Origin: Aselliscus stoliczkanus
Taxonomy: Eukaryota; Chordata; Mammalia; Chiroptera; Hipposideridae
NCBI GenBank assembly: GCA_033961575.1
Contig: CM066732.1
Coordinates: 75,926,687-75,990,686 of the forward strand
Direction of reading: 5' to 3'
DNA: 64,000 nucleotides
The notes beneath the pieces were generated by a model. That model was not told the DNA's origin. It saw only the letters and a program-made list of their open reading frames with translations, and ran no database searches. A program made the translations under genes and the position numbers. Positions 49,671 to 61,900 of this stretch are shown here, piece by piece (within the stretch, counting starts at the first letter, position 1; the number at the start of each line of letters is the position of its first letter).

Positions 49671-51638
49671 ATTTCCAGTCTGTTATGGACTGACAATAGC
49701 CCTGCTACAAATGACTACTGTGCCACTTGTGCCAGAGGAAAGGTATCCTGAGAGTTGGATGACAACCACGCTGGTCTATACTCTGTTTAATGAGACAAGC
49801 CCACCGATGACAGGCTTGGATGTTGTGGCCATGGCAAATGGCTATAAAAGTTTCTAAAGGCTTATTTTTAATTCTGTATAGTTGCAAAGGTATAGATTAC
49901 TTTTTCTGGAAGGTTATCTGTCAAGGAAGAGAGACAATAGCCAGTACTCTATGGTGCCTTATAGGGTTGAGAGAAGATTTCTACCAATATTGTTTCTTGC
50001 AACTTTCTTCTCTGAATATCTCCTTATGTTCTTCATGCTTCGCATTCTTTTCAGCCTCTAACTTGGATCTCCAGCACCTAAAATAGTTCTTGGTACACAG
50101 AAAACATTTAAATTCAAAGGCTGTCTAACAAATGAATGAACTTTCATTGAACTGTGGAAGATCTAAATGGTCCTGTTTCCAGATTTCACAGTAGAATATC
50201 CTGCCTCATTTAATCTCTGGTACTTATTTTGCCTAAAGTTGGGGAATTATCAGAAAGGCACATAATTGTCACAGTCTTTGAATTCATTAAAGTGTTTCTC
50301 TCTGTTTTCAAAAATGATATCACTAACTTTTACTTAGTAGGGCCTGTGTTTTGAGTTTGTCTGTTTTCTCAAAATTGGTGATGGATTTGCCTCTTGCTTT
50401 GCTTTCCCTTCAAGGGCATACATTAACAAAAGACTAAGCAGATTTGGGGCCTTACTGTGGCCACACAATAAAAGAACAGAGCTCAAACTTTAAGACATTA
50501 GCATAAAAGAACTCTGGCTTCTCATAAATCTCTTCCCTTTCCTTTTTCTCTAATTGGACTGATTTTCAAACATTCCTCTTACATTCTCATCTAAAGTATT
50601 TTCTCTAGCCCACACAGTGGAATTCAAATCTGTACCTGGATAAAGGAGAATGCTAATATCAAGTGTGGGCAATATGAACAGGAGCCAAAGAAAAGCGGAC
50701 AATTTCAGTCATTCATGCCGCAGACATTTACTGAATGCTTAGTGTATGCCAGACGCAGCCCTGAATGCCAGGCATGTGATTTCCCTCTGGAGAGATGTAA
50801 AACTCAGATCCAGCTGGGTGTGGCAGGCTAGGCTTCTATATTTAAGTGTTCAGCCAGACTTGATTCCTACGGCAGCTGTGAAGCTTTTCACATGCCTGTG
50901 GCTTATACAGCTCCAATACATCCTAAACTAAATGGTTAATCTTAATCAGGCATTGTTTAACAGATTTAAGGAAGCAGGAAAATCCCAACTATGTATGTTT
51001 GTGCAGTTTGAAGAGTGAGGTAGAGAGGGAGATGATGAAATGGAAACTTTCAGTACTTTTGGGAAATAAGTGGTAGTTGAATTTATAGCTTAAACAATAA
51101 GAGCTATGATGGCTTTTTGCCCAATTCTGGGATGAGTGGGACCTTAACTCTTTAGTTGTAAATCTTATTCTTCATCTGGTCCTTAGCATGAAGAACACAC
51201 CTGTAGGAAAATCTATTGCCACGTTAGATCCAGTGACTGTTTTTTTCATTTATTTGTTCATTCATTCGTTCATTCATTTGAAAACAATTTAGTGAATACA
51301 TCTTATGTTTAGCATCCTTAACTGCCCTAAAGCAGCTTGGCTGAGACGAGAAAGAAGAGAAGAGCTATATGTCATTAGCCATAACACAAGATGGAAAATG
51401 TTCAGTGCTGTACTTAAATAATACATAATTAATTCCATTAACCCGACTGTAAAAACAGCCCAGAGCCATTCAGAAATACCACATGACTAGAAGGAAAGTC
51501 CACTTGTTTCTCACAAAGCTAAGTTGTGTTCTTATTGATCCCCTTTATATCCGACGATCAAGCTAGAGAAGTTTGGAGAATATTAAATAAGTAATATCAC
51601 TTTGGCATAAAAGCCTATATCAAAATTATGTGTGTTTT
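49671..51638. other. Intergenic sequence with weak L2 remnants
   Basis: About 50010-50110 and 50715-50770 (TTACTGAATGCTTAGTGTAT) look like L2 ends. The rest is unique, with no gene recognised. Confidence 0.45.
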
Positions 51639-51654
51639 TAGCATATAGATTTTT

Positions 51655-51755
51655 TTTTTTTGAGGGTAGTGTCACTGACCCTCATATGTGGGACCTGAAC
51701 CGGGGCCACTGGCTTCCAAAGCCAGCACTTAACCACTGCGTCACTCGGTCAGCCC
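51655..51755 (-). mobile_element. Short tRNA-derived SINE
   Basis: Diverged minus-strand copy. TAGCATATAGATTTTT (51639-51654) and TAGCATATCGATTTTT (51756-51771) form a one-mismatch target duplication. Confidence 0.93.
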
Positions 51756-51854
51756 TAGCATATCGATTTTTCACATGCAATTGCATGATTCTTAAAGCAC
51801 CTTCTAGAAATGCAAATTATACCACAAAAGATCCATGTACTCTGGCAGGCAAAA

Positions 51855-52255
51855 TCACATAGTGGAAAATCCTGGCTTTTGCAGTCATGTATCGTGAGAA
51901 TGTCCGTTTCTACTTTCTACTGGGTTCATGACCCTGGACAAAGTATTCACTTTTGTGGGCCTCAGAGCCCTCATCTGAAAAATGGAAATAGTATCAAACT
52001 CTGGAGTTGTTGGATAATCAATAATAATAATAATAATAGCAGCTAACATTTATTGAGCATTTTCTATGGGCACCTCACATAGATTGTCACACAGACTCTT
52101 CCCCCAAACAAGGCTAGTAGTAGTAATGCTACTACTATTCCTCTATTTACATATTAGAAACTGTAGCTTAGAGGTTAAATAACTTGTCCAAGTTTAGTGA
52201 CAAAGAAAGTGGTAGAGACAGAATCAAACCCAGGCAATCTTGACTCCAGACTTGT
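51855..52255. mobile_element. Two adjoining MIR elements with an AAT microsatellite
   Basis: 51855-52010 has ACCCTGGACAAAGTATTCAC and CATCTGAAAAATGGAAATAG. (AAT)n lies at 52020-52038. 52040-52255 has GCTAACATTTATTGAGCATT and GGTTAAATAACTTGTCCAAG. These are typical MIR/MIRb core phrases. Confidence 0.8.
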
Positions 52256-52267
52256 CGTTCTCTTTCT

Positions 52268-52856
52268 TTTTTAAAAACAGCTTTATTGGGATATAATCCA
52301 CATGTCATGCAATTCGCCCATTTAAAGTTCAGTGGATTTTAGTATATTCACGGTTGTGCACCCATCACCGCAATCTAATGTTAGAACATTTTTATCCCCT
52401 ATAAAAGAAACCCCATACCCATTAACAATTATTCCATCCCCAACCCTCTACTCCCGGTCCTAGGCAGGTACTGATCTATTTCCTGTTTTATTAGTTTTGC
52501 CTATTCCGAACATTTTATATTAATGGAATCATAAAATATGGGGGTTTTTGCAACTGGTTTCTTTTACATTTTAGCATAATGCTTTCCAAGTTTATCCATG
52601 TTGTTGCATATATCAGAACTTTTTATTGCTAAATGCTATTCCATCATATGGATATACCACTTTTGTTTATCCATTGCATCAGTTGATGGGCTTTTGAGTT
52701 GTTTCTACTTTTTGGCTATCATGAATAATGGGGCTATATGAGCATTTGTATACAGTTTTTGTGTGCAGATTTAAGTTTTCATTTCTCTTGGTTATATATA
52801 TAGTAGTCATATGCTAGGTCATATGATAAATCTATTTAACTATTTGAGGAAATTCT
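52268..52856 (-). mobile_element. Old L1 3' end
   Basis: CAGCTTTATTGGGATATAAT, ATGTTGTTGCATATATCAG and TCATGAATAATGGGGCTATA are reverse-strand L1 3' end blocks of a mid-to-old subfamily. Confidence 0.8.
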
Positions 52857-52982
52857 TTTTTTTAATTGTGAAAAATTTCAAAAGTTGAAAGAGTAGTGCA
52901 GAGTACATGTATACCCTCCATTTAGATTCAATAATTGTTAATATTTTGCCAGTTTTTCACCCAACTTCTTTCCCCCCTCCAA

Positions 52983-53041
<59 letters not shown>

Positions 53042-53160
53042 ATTATATATATATATATTTTTTCTTCCCACCCACTTCCCCTCTCATTATGTTTTTAAAC
53101 CCAGAACTCTTAACTACTACTTTATATTCATCCCCAATGCTTAGAAATGTTGTATACAAT
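52857..53160. mobile_element. L1 3' UTR-like fragment with expanded (CT)n and (TA)n
   Basis: GAAAGAGTAGTGCAGAGTAC and AATAATTGTTAATATTTTGCC recall an old L1 3' UTR type. About 55 bases of (CT)n at 52985-53038 and TA repeats at 53044-53058 sit within it. Similar non-coding sequence continues at 53863-53995, 54480-54600 and 54745-54960. Confidence 0.55.
52985..53058 (+). repeat. (CT)n microsatellite followed by (TA)n
   Basis: Near-perfect CT dinucleotides for about 54 bases, then TTTCAT, then TA repeats. Probably length-polymorphic. The Ser/Leu frames across it are artefacts. Confidence 0.97.
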
Positions 53161-53775
53161 CTGGGGCTGCAAGCTCTATATCCAGATAAGTGAGATCTAA
53201 ATAAAGATTCACGGACCTCACTTTCTGCAGTATTCCTGGACCAAGATCAATAGAACTAGCTGGGTGGCCATCCAAACTGCGGTGATCCAGCTGTCCAATT
53301 TCTGGTTGATTTCATTAGGGTGACAATTAGGAGAACAAGATGGATTCTATGAATAGTTAAATTAACTGAAAACAAAATAAGCAAAATCCAAACCATCACA
53401 ACTTTTTTTTTTTAAGGTAACAGGAACTTCAGCTCATATGACACACAAACAAGCCTATTCTAATACAAAATAAAAGATCCCATTTATTAGTTCAGGTTTT
53501 TTCACATCCCCACATTTTGTGTGTGGACACGAGGAAGGAGCTATGAAAGAGCACTGACAAAAGCTGAAGTTTTACCAAACATACCAACAGAAAGGGTCAG
53601 TTTCTTTCTGGACAGTGACATAGAAGAGGTCAAAATAGGCTCATGTGCTGACTGGTCTGCTTCCAAAGTCTAACTGGGCCTGGACCTGAAACTCTGAGCC
53701 CTGGCTGTGCATCAGAGAGAGATGCTAGCACACCTAACAAATTAACAATTTCTTAATACAATCTAATACCTACTC
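53160..53775. other. Unique intergenic sequence
   Basis: No recognised element in about 600 bases. Confidence 0.45.
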
Positions 53776-53777
53776 TA

Positions 53778-53858
53778 TTGGGTTGTTGGAAAAGTCATGA
53801 TGTATTTTTTCTATGTTTTCCGTTGCAAAACTGCATCATGACTTTTCTGATAACCCAA
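53778..53858 (+). mobile_element. 81-bp palindromic mariner MITE
   Basis: TTGGGTTGTTGGAAAAGTCA at the left and TGACTTTTCTGATAACCCAA at the right, flanked on both sides by TA. Same family and orientation as 5191. Confidence 0.9.
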
Positions 53859-54012
53859 TATATTAAAAATTCCCCAGTTATTCTCAAAATGTCTTTTTTA
53901 CAGCTGGTATGTTCAAACCATGGTCCAACGAAGTCTATACATTGCATTTGGTTTTATGCTTCATATGTCTCTTATAATCTAGGATAGTCTCCAACACACT
54001 GTTTTTGGGGGG

Positions 54013-54462
54013 TTTTTTAAAGATTTTATTGGGGGATTGGGGGAGGGGAACAGCGAGCGTTGGGAATCGGGGAAGGGGAACAGATAAGTTGCTGTCCTTT
54101 TGTTCTTCAGTCTAGTTGCAGAGGACGTTGCTTCACTAGCCCATGTTGGTATCGTCAATGCCCTCTTCCCGGATGAGGCAGATCGGTCGCTGGCCTCTGG
54201 ATGGTCTCTCACCGTGGCTATTGGCAGCTCACGCTGGCTGCCAGCTGCTCACACTGGCTGCCGGCCACTCACTGTAGCCTATGGCAGCCCATTGCAGCAG
54301 GGGCTGCAGCCTACACCGTCGCCAGGGCTCGCACAGCCCAGCTCCAGGTGGAGCTGTTGTTAGCTATAGAGGGCAGTGTCACTGGCCCTCATATGTGGGA
54401 TCCCAACCAGGACCGCTGGCTTCCCAAGCCAGCTCTTAACCAATGCGCCACTGGGCTGGTCC
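54013..54462 (-). mobile_element. Long composite SINE
   Basis: Left end CCAATAAAATCTTTAAAAAA on the minus strand, CAGC-rich body, and head at right ending in a mutated CACTGGGCTGGTCC. Confidence 0.92.
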
Positions 54463-54626
54463 TATTTTTGTTTTTGTTTTTAAATGCCATTGACTTGTTG
54501 AAGAAACTCACTATGTCCTGTAGAATGTCCCACCTTCTGGATTTGTCTGATTGTTTCCTTGTGTTATCATTTCCCTTATTCTTCTATTCCCTGTAAGCTG
54601 GCAGTCAGTTCTTAAAGGTTGATTAG

Positions 54627-54735
54627 GGCCGACTAAGTGGCGCAGTGGTTAAGAGCTGGTTTGGGACGCCAGCGTCCTTGGTTCGGATCCCACATATAGG
54701 CCAGTAACACTGCCCTCAGAATAAATAAATAAATA
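54627..54735 (+). mobile_element. Short tRNA-derived SINE
   Basis: Head GGCCGACTAAGTGGCGC; tail of AATA repeats instead of pure A. Perfect duplication AAAGGTTGATTAG at 54614-54626 and 54736-54748. Confidence 0.94.
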
Positions 54736-54959
54736 AAAGGTTGATTAGACTCAGGTTAAACATTTTGTTAAGAACACTTCACAGGAGATGCTGTGTCCTT
54801 CATATTGCATCAGAGCAGGTGCACACAATATCTGGTTGCCCCACCGATAGGGAGGCCAAGATTGAACCCTATCAATACAAAGCTGTGTTTTCTCGTGTGA
54901 CCAATAAACTAATTTGTGGGATGATACTCAGGTTCTTCTATTTATCCCCACCATAATCT

Positions 54960-55416
54960 AATTATCCCGTACAATAATCTTCCAAGTCCTGGAAGATTAA
55001 AGGAAATACAAAATAAATAAAGATTTGTCTTTGCTTTTCTAGTTTAAATCAGTGGATCGAAACAAAGTATGTTTTCTGATCACAACTGAGTAAAATTAGA
55101 AATGAATAATGGAAAGAAATTTAGGAAATTCACAAATTAGTTGAAATTAAACAACTCCTAAATTTTTTTCAATTAAACCAAAACTGTAAAACTTCGTTCT
55201 TTACAAAAGAAAAAAAAAAAAAGATTATCTAACCCAGCTTCATGATTGTAGCCCTTCCCTGAAACTTCCTTCCTTGCCAGTATTCCTGATGTAGGAAATA
55301 TGCCTCCAGCTCTGCAAGTCAGCAACCAGGAAGCATCCTGACTCCTCCTTCTCCCTCAGCCTTCCTTAACCAATCCATCACCAGTCCTCCAAATCTTATT
55401 TTTTAAAATATCTCGT
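54960..55416. other. Unique intergenic sequence
   Basis: No recognised gene or repeat. Confidence 0.4.
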
Positions 55417-55520
55417 GGGGGCCGGCCGAGAGGCGTGGTGGTTATGTGCTGGCTTGTGAAGCCAGCGGCCCTGGTTCGGGTCCTACATATGAGGGCCAGT
55501 AATACTGCCCTCAAAAAAAA
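55417..55520 (+). mobile_element. Short tRNA-derived SINE
   Basis: GGGGCCGGCCGAGAGGCGTGG head, hairpin region with TGTGAAG loop, CACTGCCCTC-like end (AATACTGCCCTC) and A-tail. Confidence 0.9.
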
Positions 55521-55559
55521 TACCTCAGATTTGTTCACTTCTTCTCACGTCCCCTGACC

Positions 55560-56175
55560 TCCATTTCTCGCCTGTCCTCCACATTGCAGGCAGAGGAATC
55601 TTTCCCAAGCTCAGAGCTCATCTCTTCTCATTTTAGGATAAAGATCAAGATCTTCAATGATGCCTGTGGGACCAACTCCCATCCTCTTACTACCACCTCC
55701 ACCTCTCTAGCTCTACACTTTCTTATTTTCTGGGCTACAACTACTCCAGACCATTTCTCAATTGCCCCTATTTAAATGCCCTCAAATGCTTCCTCTCACA
55801 GGGCCTTTGTATTTACTGTTCCACTGCCTAGAATGCTCTTGTCTGGCCTCATTGCTCAACTGGCTCCTACTTTTCACTTAGGTCTCAAGCCCAATATTAT
55901 TTCCTCCAGGAGGTCTTCCATAATCCCCCAGACTAGGGCAGGTCTCTGGTGGTGTATGCTGTCAGCAACATGTGCCTTCCCTTTCTACAATATCATAGTA
56001 TGTATTTACATTTTTCTTTTTGTGATCAGTGAATTAATGTGGATTGATATCCCCCATTAGATTGCCAACTCCCTGAAGGATGCCATGCTTCTTTTGATGA
56101 TCACCATTGTCTCTCATGCCTAGCACAATAGCTGGCACCTAATAGGAGCTCATTGATCATTTAATCATTCATAAA
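55560..56175 (+). mobile_element. L2 3' region
   Basis: CACAGGGCCTTTGTATTTAC, TGCCTAGAATGCTCTTGTC, GGAGGTCTTCCATAATC and AGCACAATAGCTGGCACC follow L2 order. The 94-residue frame at 55776 belongs to it. Confidence 0.8.
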
Positions 56176-56345
56176 AATAAAAAAATTTAAGTAGATGTTC
56201 ACCGCAATTTTATGATAGAAAAAAAGAACCAATATAGAGGTTAAATTATAGGAAATTTACACAATGAAATACGCAGCCATTTAAAAAATCATGTTTCTGG
56301 GTGGCGGGAGTATGAAGAGGGTATGGGGGTCAAATATATTACCTA

Positions 56346-56780
56346 GGGCCGGCTGAGTGGCGCATTGGTTAAGAGCTGGCTTGGGACACCAGCGGCCCTG
56401 ATTTGGATCCCACATATGAGGGCCAGTGACACTGCCCTCTACAGCTAACAACAGCTCCACCTGGAGCTGGGCTGTGCGAGCCCCAGCAACGGTGTAGGCT
56501 GCAGCCCCTGCTGCAGTGGGCTGCCTTAGGCTACAGTGAGTGGCCGGTAGCCTGCAGCCAGCATGAGCTGCCAATAGCTGCGGTAAGTGACCATCCAGAG
56601 GCCCGCAACCAATCTGCCTCACCTGGGAAGAGCGCAATGACGATACCAACATGGGCCAGTGAAGCAACGTCCTCCGCAACTAGACTGAAGAACAAAAGGA
56701 CAGCAACTTGTCTGTTCCCCTTCCCCATTCCCCAACGCTGTTCCCCTCCCCCAATTCCCCAATAAAATCTTTTTAAAAAA
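56346..56780 (+). mobile_element. Long composite SINE
   Basis: Complete head, body and CCCCAATAAAATCTTTTTAA tail. Flanking duplications are not clear. Part of the repeated CAGCCAGCGTGAGC block is missing. Confidence 0.92.
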
Positions 56781-56936
56781 CAAACAACAAAAAACTGAAT
56801 GTGGTGTAAAAGCCCTATTATTTCCACATATTTTAAAAATGTAGTTATTCAATGTAACTTTGTTTCCACTTTTCACTTCACATTATATGCAAATAGGTAT
56901 AGTATATACAAATGTAAAAGATATTTAATAGTCCAC

Positions 56937-57585
56937 CCTTATTCAATTCAAGGTTTCGCTTTCCTTGGTTTCAGTTACCCCTCCCAATCAACCTTGGTCC
57001 AAAAATATTCAATGGAAAATCCCAGAAATAAACAATCCGTAAGTTTTAAATTGCGCACTGTTCTGAGTAGTGATGAAATCTCGCGAGTCCTGCTCCGTTC
57101 CACCTGGACATGAATCATCCCTTTATGGAGCGTATTCACTTTGTATATGCTACAACCGCTACCAGCCTCTCCATCATCAGATGACTGTTGTGATATCACA
57201 GTGCTTGTGTTCAAGTAACCCTTACAGTAGCCTAATGCTGTGTTACAATGCCTACGTCATTTATCCCACTTCATATCATCATTCAGGCATTGTATCATCT
57301 CACATCATCCCAAGAAGAAAGGTGAGTACAGTACAATAAGATACTTTGAGAAAGATAGACCACATTCTTACAACATTTATTACAGTATATTGTTTTAACT
57401 GTTCTATTTTATTATTTGTTATTATTGTTAATCTCTTACTGTGCCTAATTTATAAATTAAACTTTATCACAGGTAGGTATGTATAGGAAGAATCATAGTA
57501 TATATAGCATTTAGTATTATCCCCAATTTGGCATCCACTGAAGGTCTTGAAAAGTATCCCCAGTGGATAAGGGGGGGAAACTGCT
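56937..57585 (+). mobile_element. Tigger-type non-autonomous DNA transposon
   Basis: Left end AGTCCACCCTTATTCAA and right end GTGGATAAGGGGGG are inverted-repeat relatives. The interior has AATCCCAGAAATAAACAATC and CACAGTGCTTGTGTTCAAGT, phrases I associate with Tigger3/4 elements. No transposase frame survives. Confidence 0.78.
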
Positions 57586-57717
57586 GAACGTGCAGAGAAA
57601 AAGGCTGAAGACAGTGTTACTGGTGATTTATTTTGATAGAAGGGTTTTCAAGGGAATTTATTTATTCTTCAGACTTCCTATATTTTTCCAAATATTTTTC
57701 CAATAAACACATATACT

Positions 57718-57856
57718 GTTTTTTAGTTTTGTTTTTTGTTTTATTTTTTTGTGTTTTTTTTTTAGGGCAGTGTCACCGGCCCTCATATGTGGGACCCGAA
57801 CCGAGGCCGCTGGCTTCCGAAGCCAGCGCTTAACCACTGCGCCACTCGGCCGGCCC
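57718..57856 (-). mobile_element. Short tRNA-derived SINE
   Basis: Near-consensus minus-strand copy with a long G-interrupted T tract. AACACATATACT at 57706-57717 and 57857-57868 is the target duplication. Confidence 0.95.
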
Positions 57857-57899
57857 AACACATATACTTTTATAATTAGGAGGCAGCTATGATTAAAAA

Positions 57900-58095
57900 C
57901 ATGGCTTTGGTGTTAGCTAGACCTAAGTTCCAGTTTCTGCTCTGCCTCTGCTACCTAGTAACTGAGTGACCCAGGCAAGTTACTTACCCTCCCCTAAGGC
58001 TCAGAAGAATGCCAACTGACAGGGTTGCTGTAAGAAGCAAATGATATAACACACATAAATCACTTAGCACAATTTCTGCCATATCAATAAACAGC
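57900..58095 (+). mobile_element. MIR element
   Basis: TTTGGTGTTAGCTAGACCT, GAGTGACCCAGGCAAGTTAC and AATCACTTAGCACAATTTC in MIR order. Confidence 0.85.
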
Positions 58096-58639
58096 AACTC
58101 TTTTTATAGATTTTGATCCGATAAAAATGTTACTTTCAAAATTTAAAAAAAAACAAAAAACCTTCCCTTGGGAAAGAAAAACCAAAAATAAAACCCATAG
58201 CTAGTTTCAATTATATTTTCAAAAACAACAACAAAAGGTTAAAAATGTGAAGAACTACTGGACCTGGAGGATCAGCTGTAGAATGGAAGATAACTGAAAG
58301 TCAGGAAATTAATTCCTGAGTCACGTTCTATAGAAAAAAACAAAAACAAAACCCTAACGTTGCCAGCTGAAGAGAGGTGAGAAAGCAAGCATTAAATAGA
58401 TTCATATACTAAAGTGCAGCTGCTAAGCAGAGCCCCTCAGAGCTATTAATACTGTGGTTGACAGCAGAAAATAATTTAGCCAAACTGACCTGTGTCAACA
58501 ACAGAGTGGCCAGCTTTGAAATCCTGATAACCCTCTACTGGACGGGCACAGACTTACATGACCTAGACTTCTCCAGAGCAAATTGGCTCCACAATCAGGT
58601 TGATGATTTGCACAGCATCACATCATGGTGGAGGCAGAG

Positions 58640-58855
58640 AGACTAGCTCTGTAACAATCATTAGATTTTCTCTAGTGGAAAGATCTGGTTTCAATCTCAG
58701 CTTCACTGCCTACCCTGCTTTATGATTCGGGGCTAAATCTTAATCACTCATGAGCTTCGTTTTTTCATTTGTAGCTGGAAATGATAATTCCTACCTCACC
58801 AGAAGGCTGTGCAAATGGAAGGAGATGATATGTGTCAAAACCTAGAACAGAGCCT
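58640..58855 (+). mobile_element. MIR element
   Basis: TCTGGTTTCAATCTCAGCTT, TTCATTTGTAGCTGGAAATG and CAAAACCTAGAACAGAGCC in MIR order. Confidence 0.82.
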
Positions 58856-59188
58856 TCCAACTGGCAGGATCAGTGAATTATTTCCTACCTCCCATGGCAA
58901 CTCGATCCTCAGCACGGAACCGAGCACACCATGCCTGTATCTGAGCAAGCTACTGCAGTACACACGCAGACCACATCCTCTGTGGGGCATGCAGCCAGTG
59001 AACAGGGCTTTCTGCCAAGTAGTGGAGGCCTTCAGGGAGCAGACTGACGTTGCAACCCCTGTCTTCAGGAAGCGGCATTCCTAAACAGCCCTTACACCCG
59101 TTAGAACAGTTTAAACCATTAATGGTTTTAAATAGACAATGATTACATTTGCTTTCTTGAATGATTATACCTCTGAAATTTCTAAATA

Positions 59189-59425
59189 CAGAGGGTGCCA
59201 AAAAAATGTATACACAGTTTAAGAAAGGAAAAAGCTATTAAAATTATAATACTCAATATATACCAGTAACAAAAGATGAATACAAGTCACGTTTGACTTC
59301 TGCAATTACAGGAGATGCACAAAGTGGCTACTATCAGCCTCCAGACACTTTGGATTACTGTGAACTATTGCTTGAGCAACATTGACCAAAGTGTCCACTT
59401 GTATACATTTTTTGGCATCCCTCAG
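59189..59425. mobile_element. Mariner-type MITE, second family
   Basis: The left end CAGAGGGTGCCAAAAAAATG and the right end CATTTTTTGGCATCCCTCAG are inverted repeats of about 25 bp including GTATAC, and TA lies outside each end. The 237-bp element has no transposase frame. It is unrelated in end sequence to the 80-bp family. Confidence 0.85.
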
Positions 59426-59446
59426 TATATACTTAAACCATGATAC

Positions 59447-59448
59447 CC

Positions 59449-59495
<47 letters not shown>
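59447..59495 (+). repeat. (AC)n microsatellite
   Basis: Roughly 24 uninterrupted AC units. Likely polymorphic. Confidence 0.98.
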
Positions 59496-59499
<4 letters not shown>

Positions 59500-59540
59500 C
59501 ACGAATCAGGAGTATGGGAGTATGATGGTTTTTCCTGAAC

Positions 59541-59996
59541 TTTTTTTTTTTAAGATTCTGTTGGAGAATTGGGGGAGGGGAACAGCATTGGGGAATTGGG
59601 GAAGCTGAACAGACAAGTTGCTGTCCTTTTTGTTCTTCAGTCTAGTTGTGGAGGATGTTGCTTCACTGGCCCATGTTGGTATTGTGATCATTGCGCTCTT
59701 CTTGGCTGAGGCAGTCGGTCGTCAGTCATTGGACGGCCACTCACTGCGACTCAGGGCAGCTCACACTGGCTGCTAGCCACTCACGGTAGCTTATGGCAGC
59801 CCATTGCAGCAGGGGCTGCAGCCTACGCTGTCACAGGTGACTTACAAGAACCCAGCTCCAGGTTGAGCTGTTGCTCACCATCTTAGCTGTAGAGGGTACA
59901 GAGTCACTTACCCTAATGCGGGATCTGAACCCGGGCCCTACGGCTTAGAGCTGGTGTCCCAAGCCAACTCCTAACCAACAAGCCACTTGGCCGGCC
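59541..59996 (-). mobile_element. Long composite SINE
   Basis: Head at right (CACTTGGCCGGCCC), body, and diverged C-rich tail at left. CCTGAACTTTTT at 59534-59545 and 59997-60008 is the target duplication, overlapping the T-rich tail. Confidence 0.92.
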
Positions 59997-60002
59997 CCTG
60001 AA

Positions 60003-60345
60003 CTTTTTATTTTGAAAAAATTCAAACATTTAGAAATGTTACAAGCGGTACAATGAACATCACTATTTAATTAGAATTTCATTGCATTTTCTTTTCTCCC
60101 TTTCTCTTCTTTTATTTTTTATTTGTTGCTGAACCACTGAAGAGTTCATTATAGATGCTGTGACACTTTATTCCAAATACTTCAGCACCTATTTCCTAGG
60201 AACAAGGACATTCCTCCTACATAACCATAGAATAAGTGTCTCACTCAGGAAATTTAACATTAATGCACTACTACTAAGATGCAATCCATGTTCAAATATT
60301 CCCAGTTGTCCCCAAAATATGTTGTATAGGTTGTTTTTTAAAATC
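60003..60345. mobile_element. L1 3' UTR-like fragment
   Basis: TTCAGCACCTATTTCCTAGG and AACAAGGACATTCCTCCTAC match an old L1 3' UTR type also seen near 22795 and 52857. The 59541 SINE sits at its left edge. Confidence 0.55.
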
Positions 60346-61738
60346 CAGACTTTAGAAAGAAAAAAGTAAAAAAATCATACATGGCATTAATTGTTATGTC
60401 TCATCCAGTCACTCTCAAATTCAGCTCTTCTCTCTTTGGAGCTAGACCTTTGTTTTCCTCTGAATTTTTATTTCCATCTATGGGCCTCATAACTAAATGC
60501 AGGCCCCAGCAATTTCTCATCTTCATTTTTGATCCATGTATTTGGGGAAAAAAAGGTGATTTGTACTGAATATAATCCCATTATTTTTCTGCTGTTAGTT
60601 TTAAACTATATTTAAATAGAATAACAAATGTTAATAGTATCTACACAATGACAAGTCTGGACAGGGAAAGAACAGGGCATTCAGTTTGGGGTATGTATGT
60701 ACAAGTCAAAGTAATGAGAGAATATCCAGGTGACAAGCCCACTAGATGGTGATTGTTGATGGTAACCTGAATCTCTCGCTAGGTAAGCTAAAGAAAGGCA
60801 CGTATAAGGTGAGAGGGGATGTCACAGAGTGGGGGACTTTCCCAGGGGAGGGACTATTCTGTAAGGAGGACCATTCTGAAACTTGGGAGACTTCCAGGCC
60901 AGAGGGGAAGCGGCAGGGCATGCTGGGGACCAGAAGATCCAAGGAAGTGGGGTGTCCTAGAAGGCAAGGAAGGAGAGGGGTACACAGGTAATGAGGAAGA
61001 AACAATGAACCCACCCCTGAGTTGCTTATGGTTTAGTTTCAGATGCAAATTAATTCTCAAAACAGACCAGGAGAGGGGCCCTGGGGCCGGTAACTGTGCC
61101 AGCTAGAGTCAAATCAGATAATCTTCTTGAGGGGTGGGGGTGGTAGCCAGACAAGAGGTGCAAAGCCCTAGACCTCAGATCTCCTGAGGCAAAACTCCTT
61201 CAGGTAAAACCTGAGACGGAATCCAAGAATAATCATCAGGAAGAGAAGTTGCTAAGAAGACGGAAGGGACAGCTGGGGGACAAAAGCCAATTCAGTTGGG
61301 ATGGCCAGGGAACAAATGGAAAGAATCTGTGTCCTTGACAACACTGAGCCACTGAATTAGCCAACTCCAAAACTGCACCACCTTTGGACTTCTTGTTATG
61401 TAAAATAATAACTTTTCATGCTATAAAAATACAAGGGGCAACTTAAATCGATGATCAGAAACTCCCTTAAAAAGCATATTTACCAAGAAGTCTTAAGAGC
61501 CAAGAGAATGAAGTAAAAATATCAAATAGGTGAACATAACATAGTCACAATGACTGTGGCAAATTCACTATGCTTGTTAAATAGATCTTATACAGATGAT
61601 TATATTTAGAAGTTTGTGGAGAATAAGCCTATCAGCCAGGAATTCAATGATGAACAAGGATCAGAGAGAAAACCAGAAAGACAGATAAAAGGAACATCTG
61701 CTATATAGGCCCTCAGCTTCTTAAGGCAAGACAAATGA
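60346..61738. other. Unique intergenic sequence
   Basis: No gene or repeat recognised. A purine-rich segment near 60820-60990 yields overlapping frames on both strands without recognisable homology. Confidence 0.4.
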
Positions 61739-61739
61739 A

Positions 61740-61900
61740 TACGTACACACACATATGCACATTATACATATATATACATATGTGTATTGTCTATATACAT
61801 ATATAGATACATATGTGTGTGTACACACATATACACAACACATATATATGTATGTATACATCTATGTACATACAATATATATGTATATATACACACAATT
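61740..61900. repeat. Complex (AT/AC)n microsatellite
   Basis: Imperfect runs of ACAC, ATAT and ATGTGT dinucleotides alternate for about 160 bases. Confidence 0.9.

Noticed and set aside
52985..53058. CRISPR-like or tandem-array structure
   Set aside because: These are simple dinucleotide repeats without spacers, in a mammalian genome.
60746..61106. Overlapping frames on both strands as a small gene
   Set aside because: They follow a purine-rich stretch; no splice signals, homology or promoter support them.
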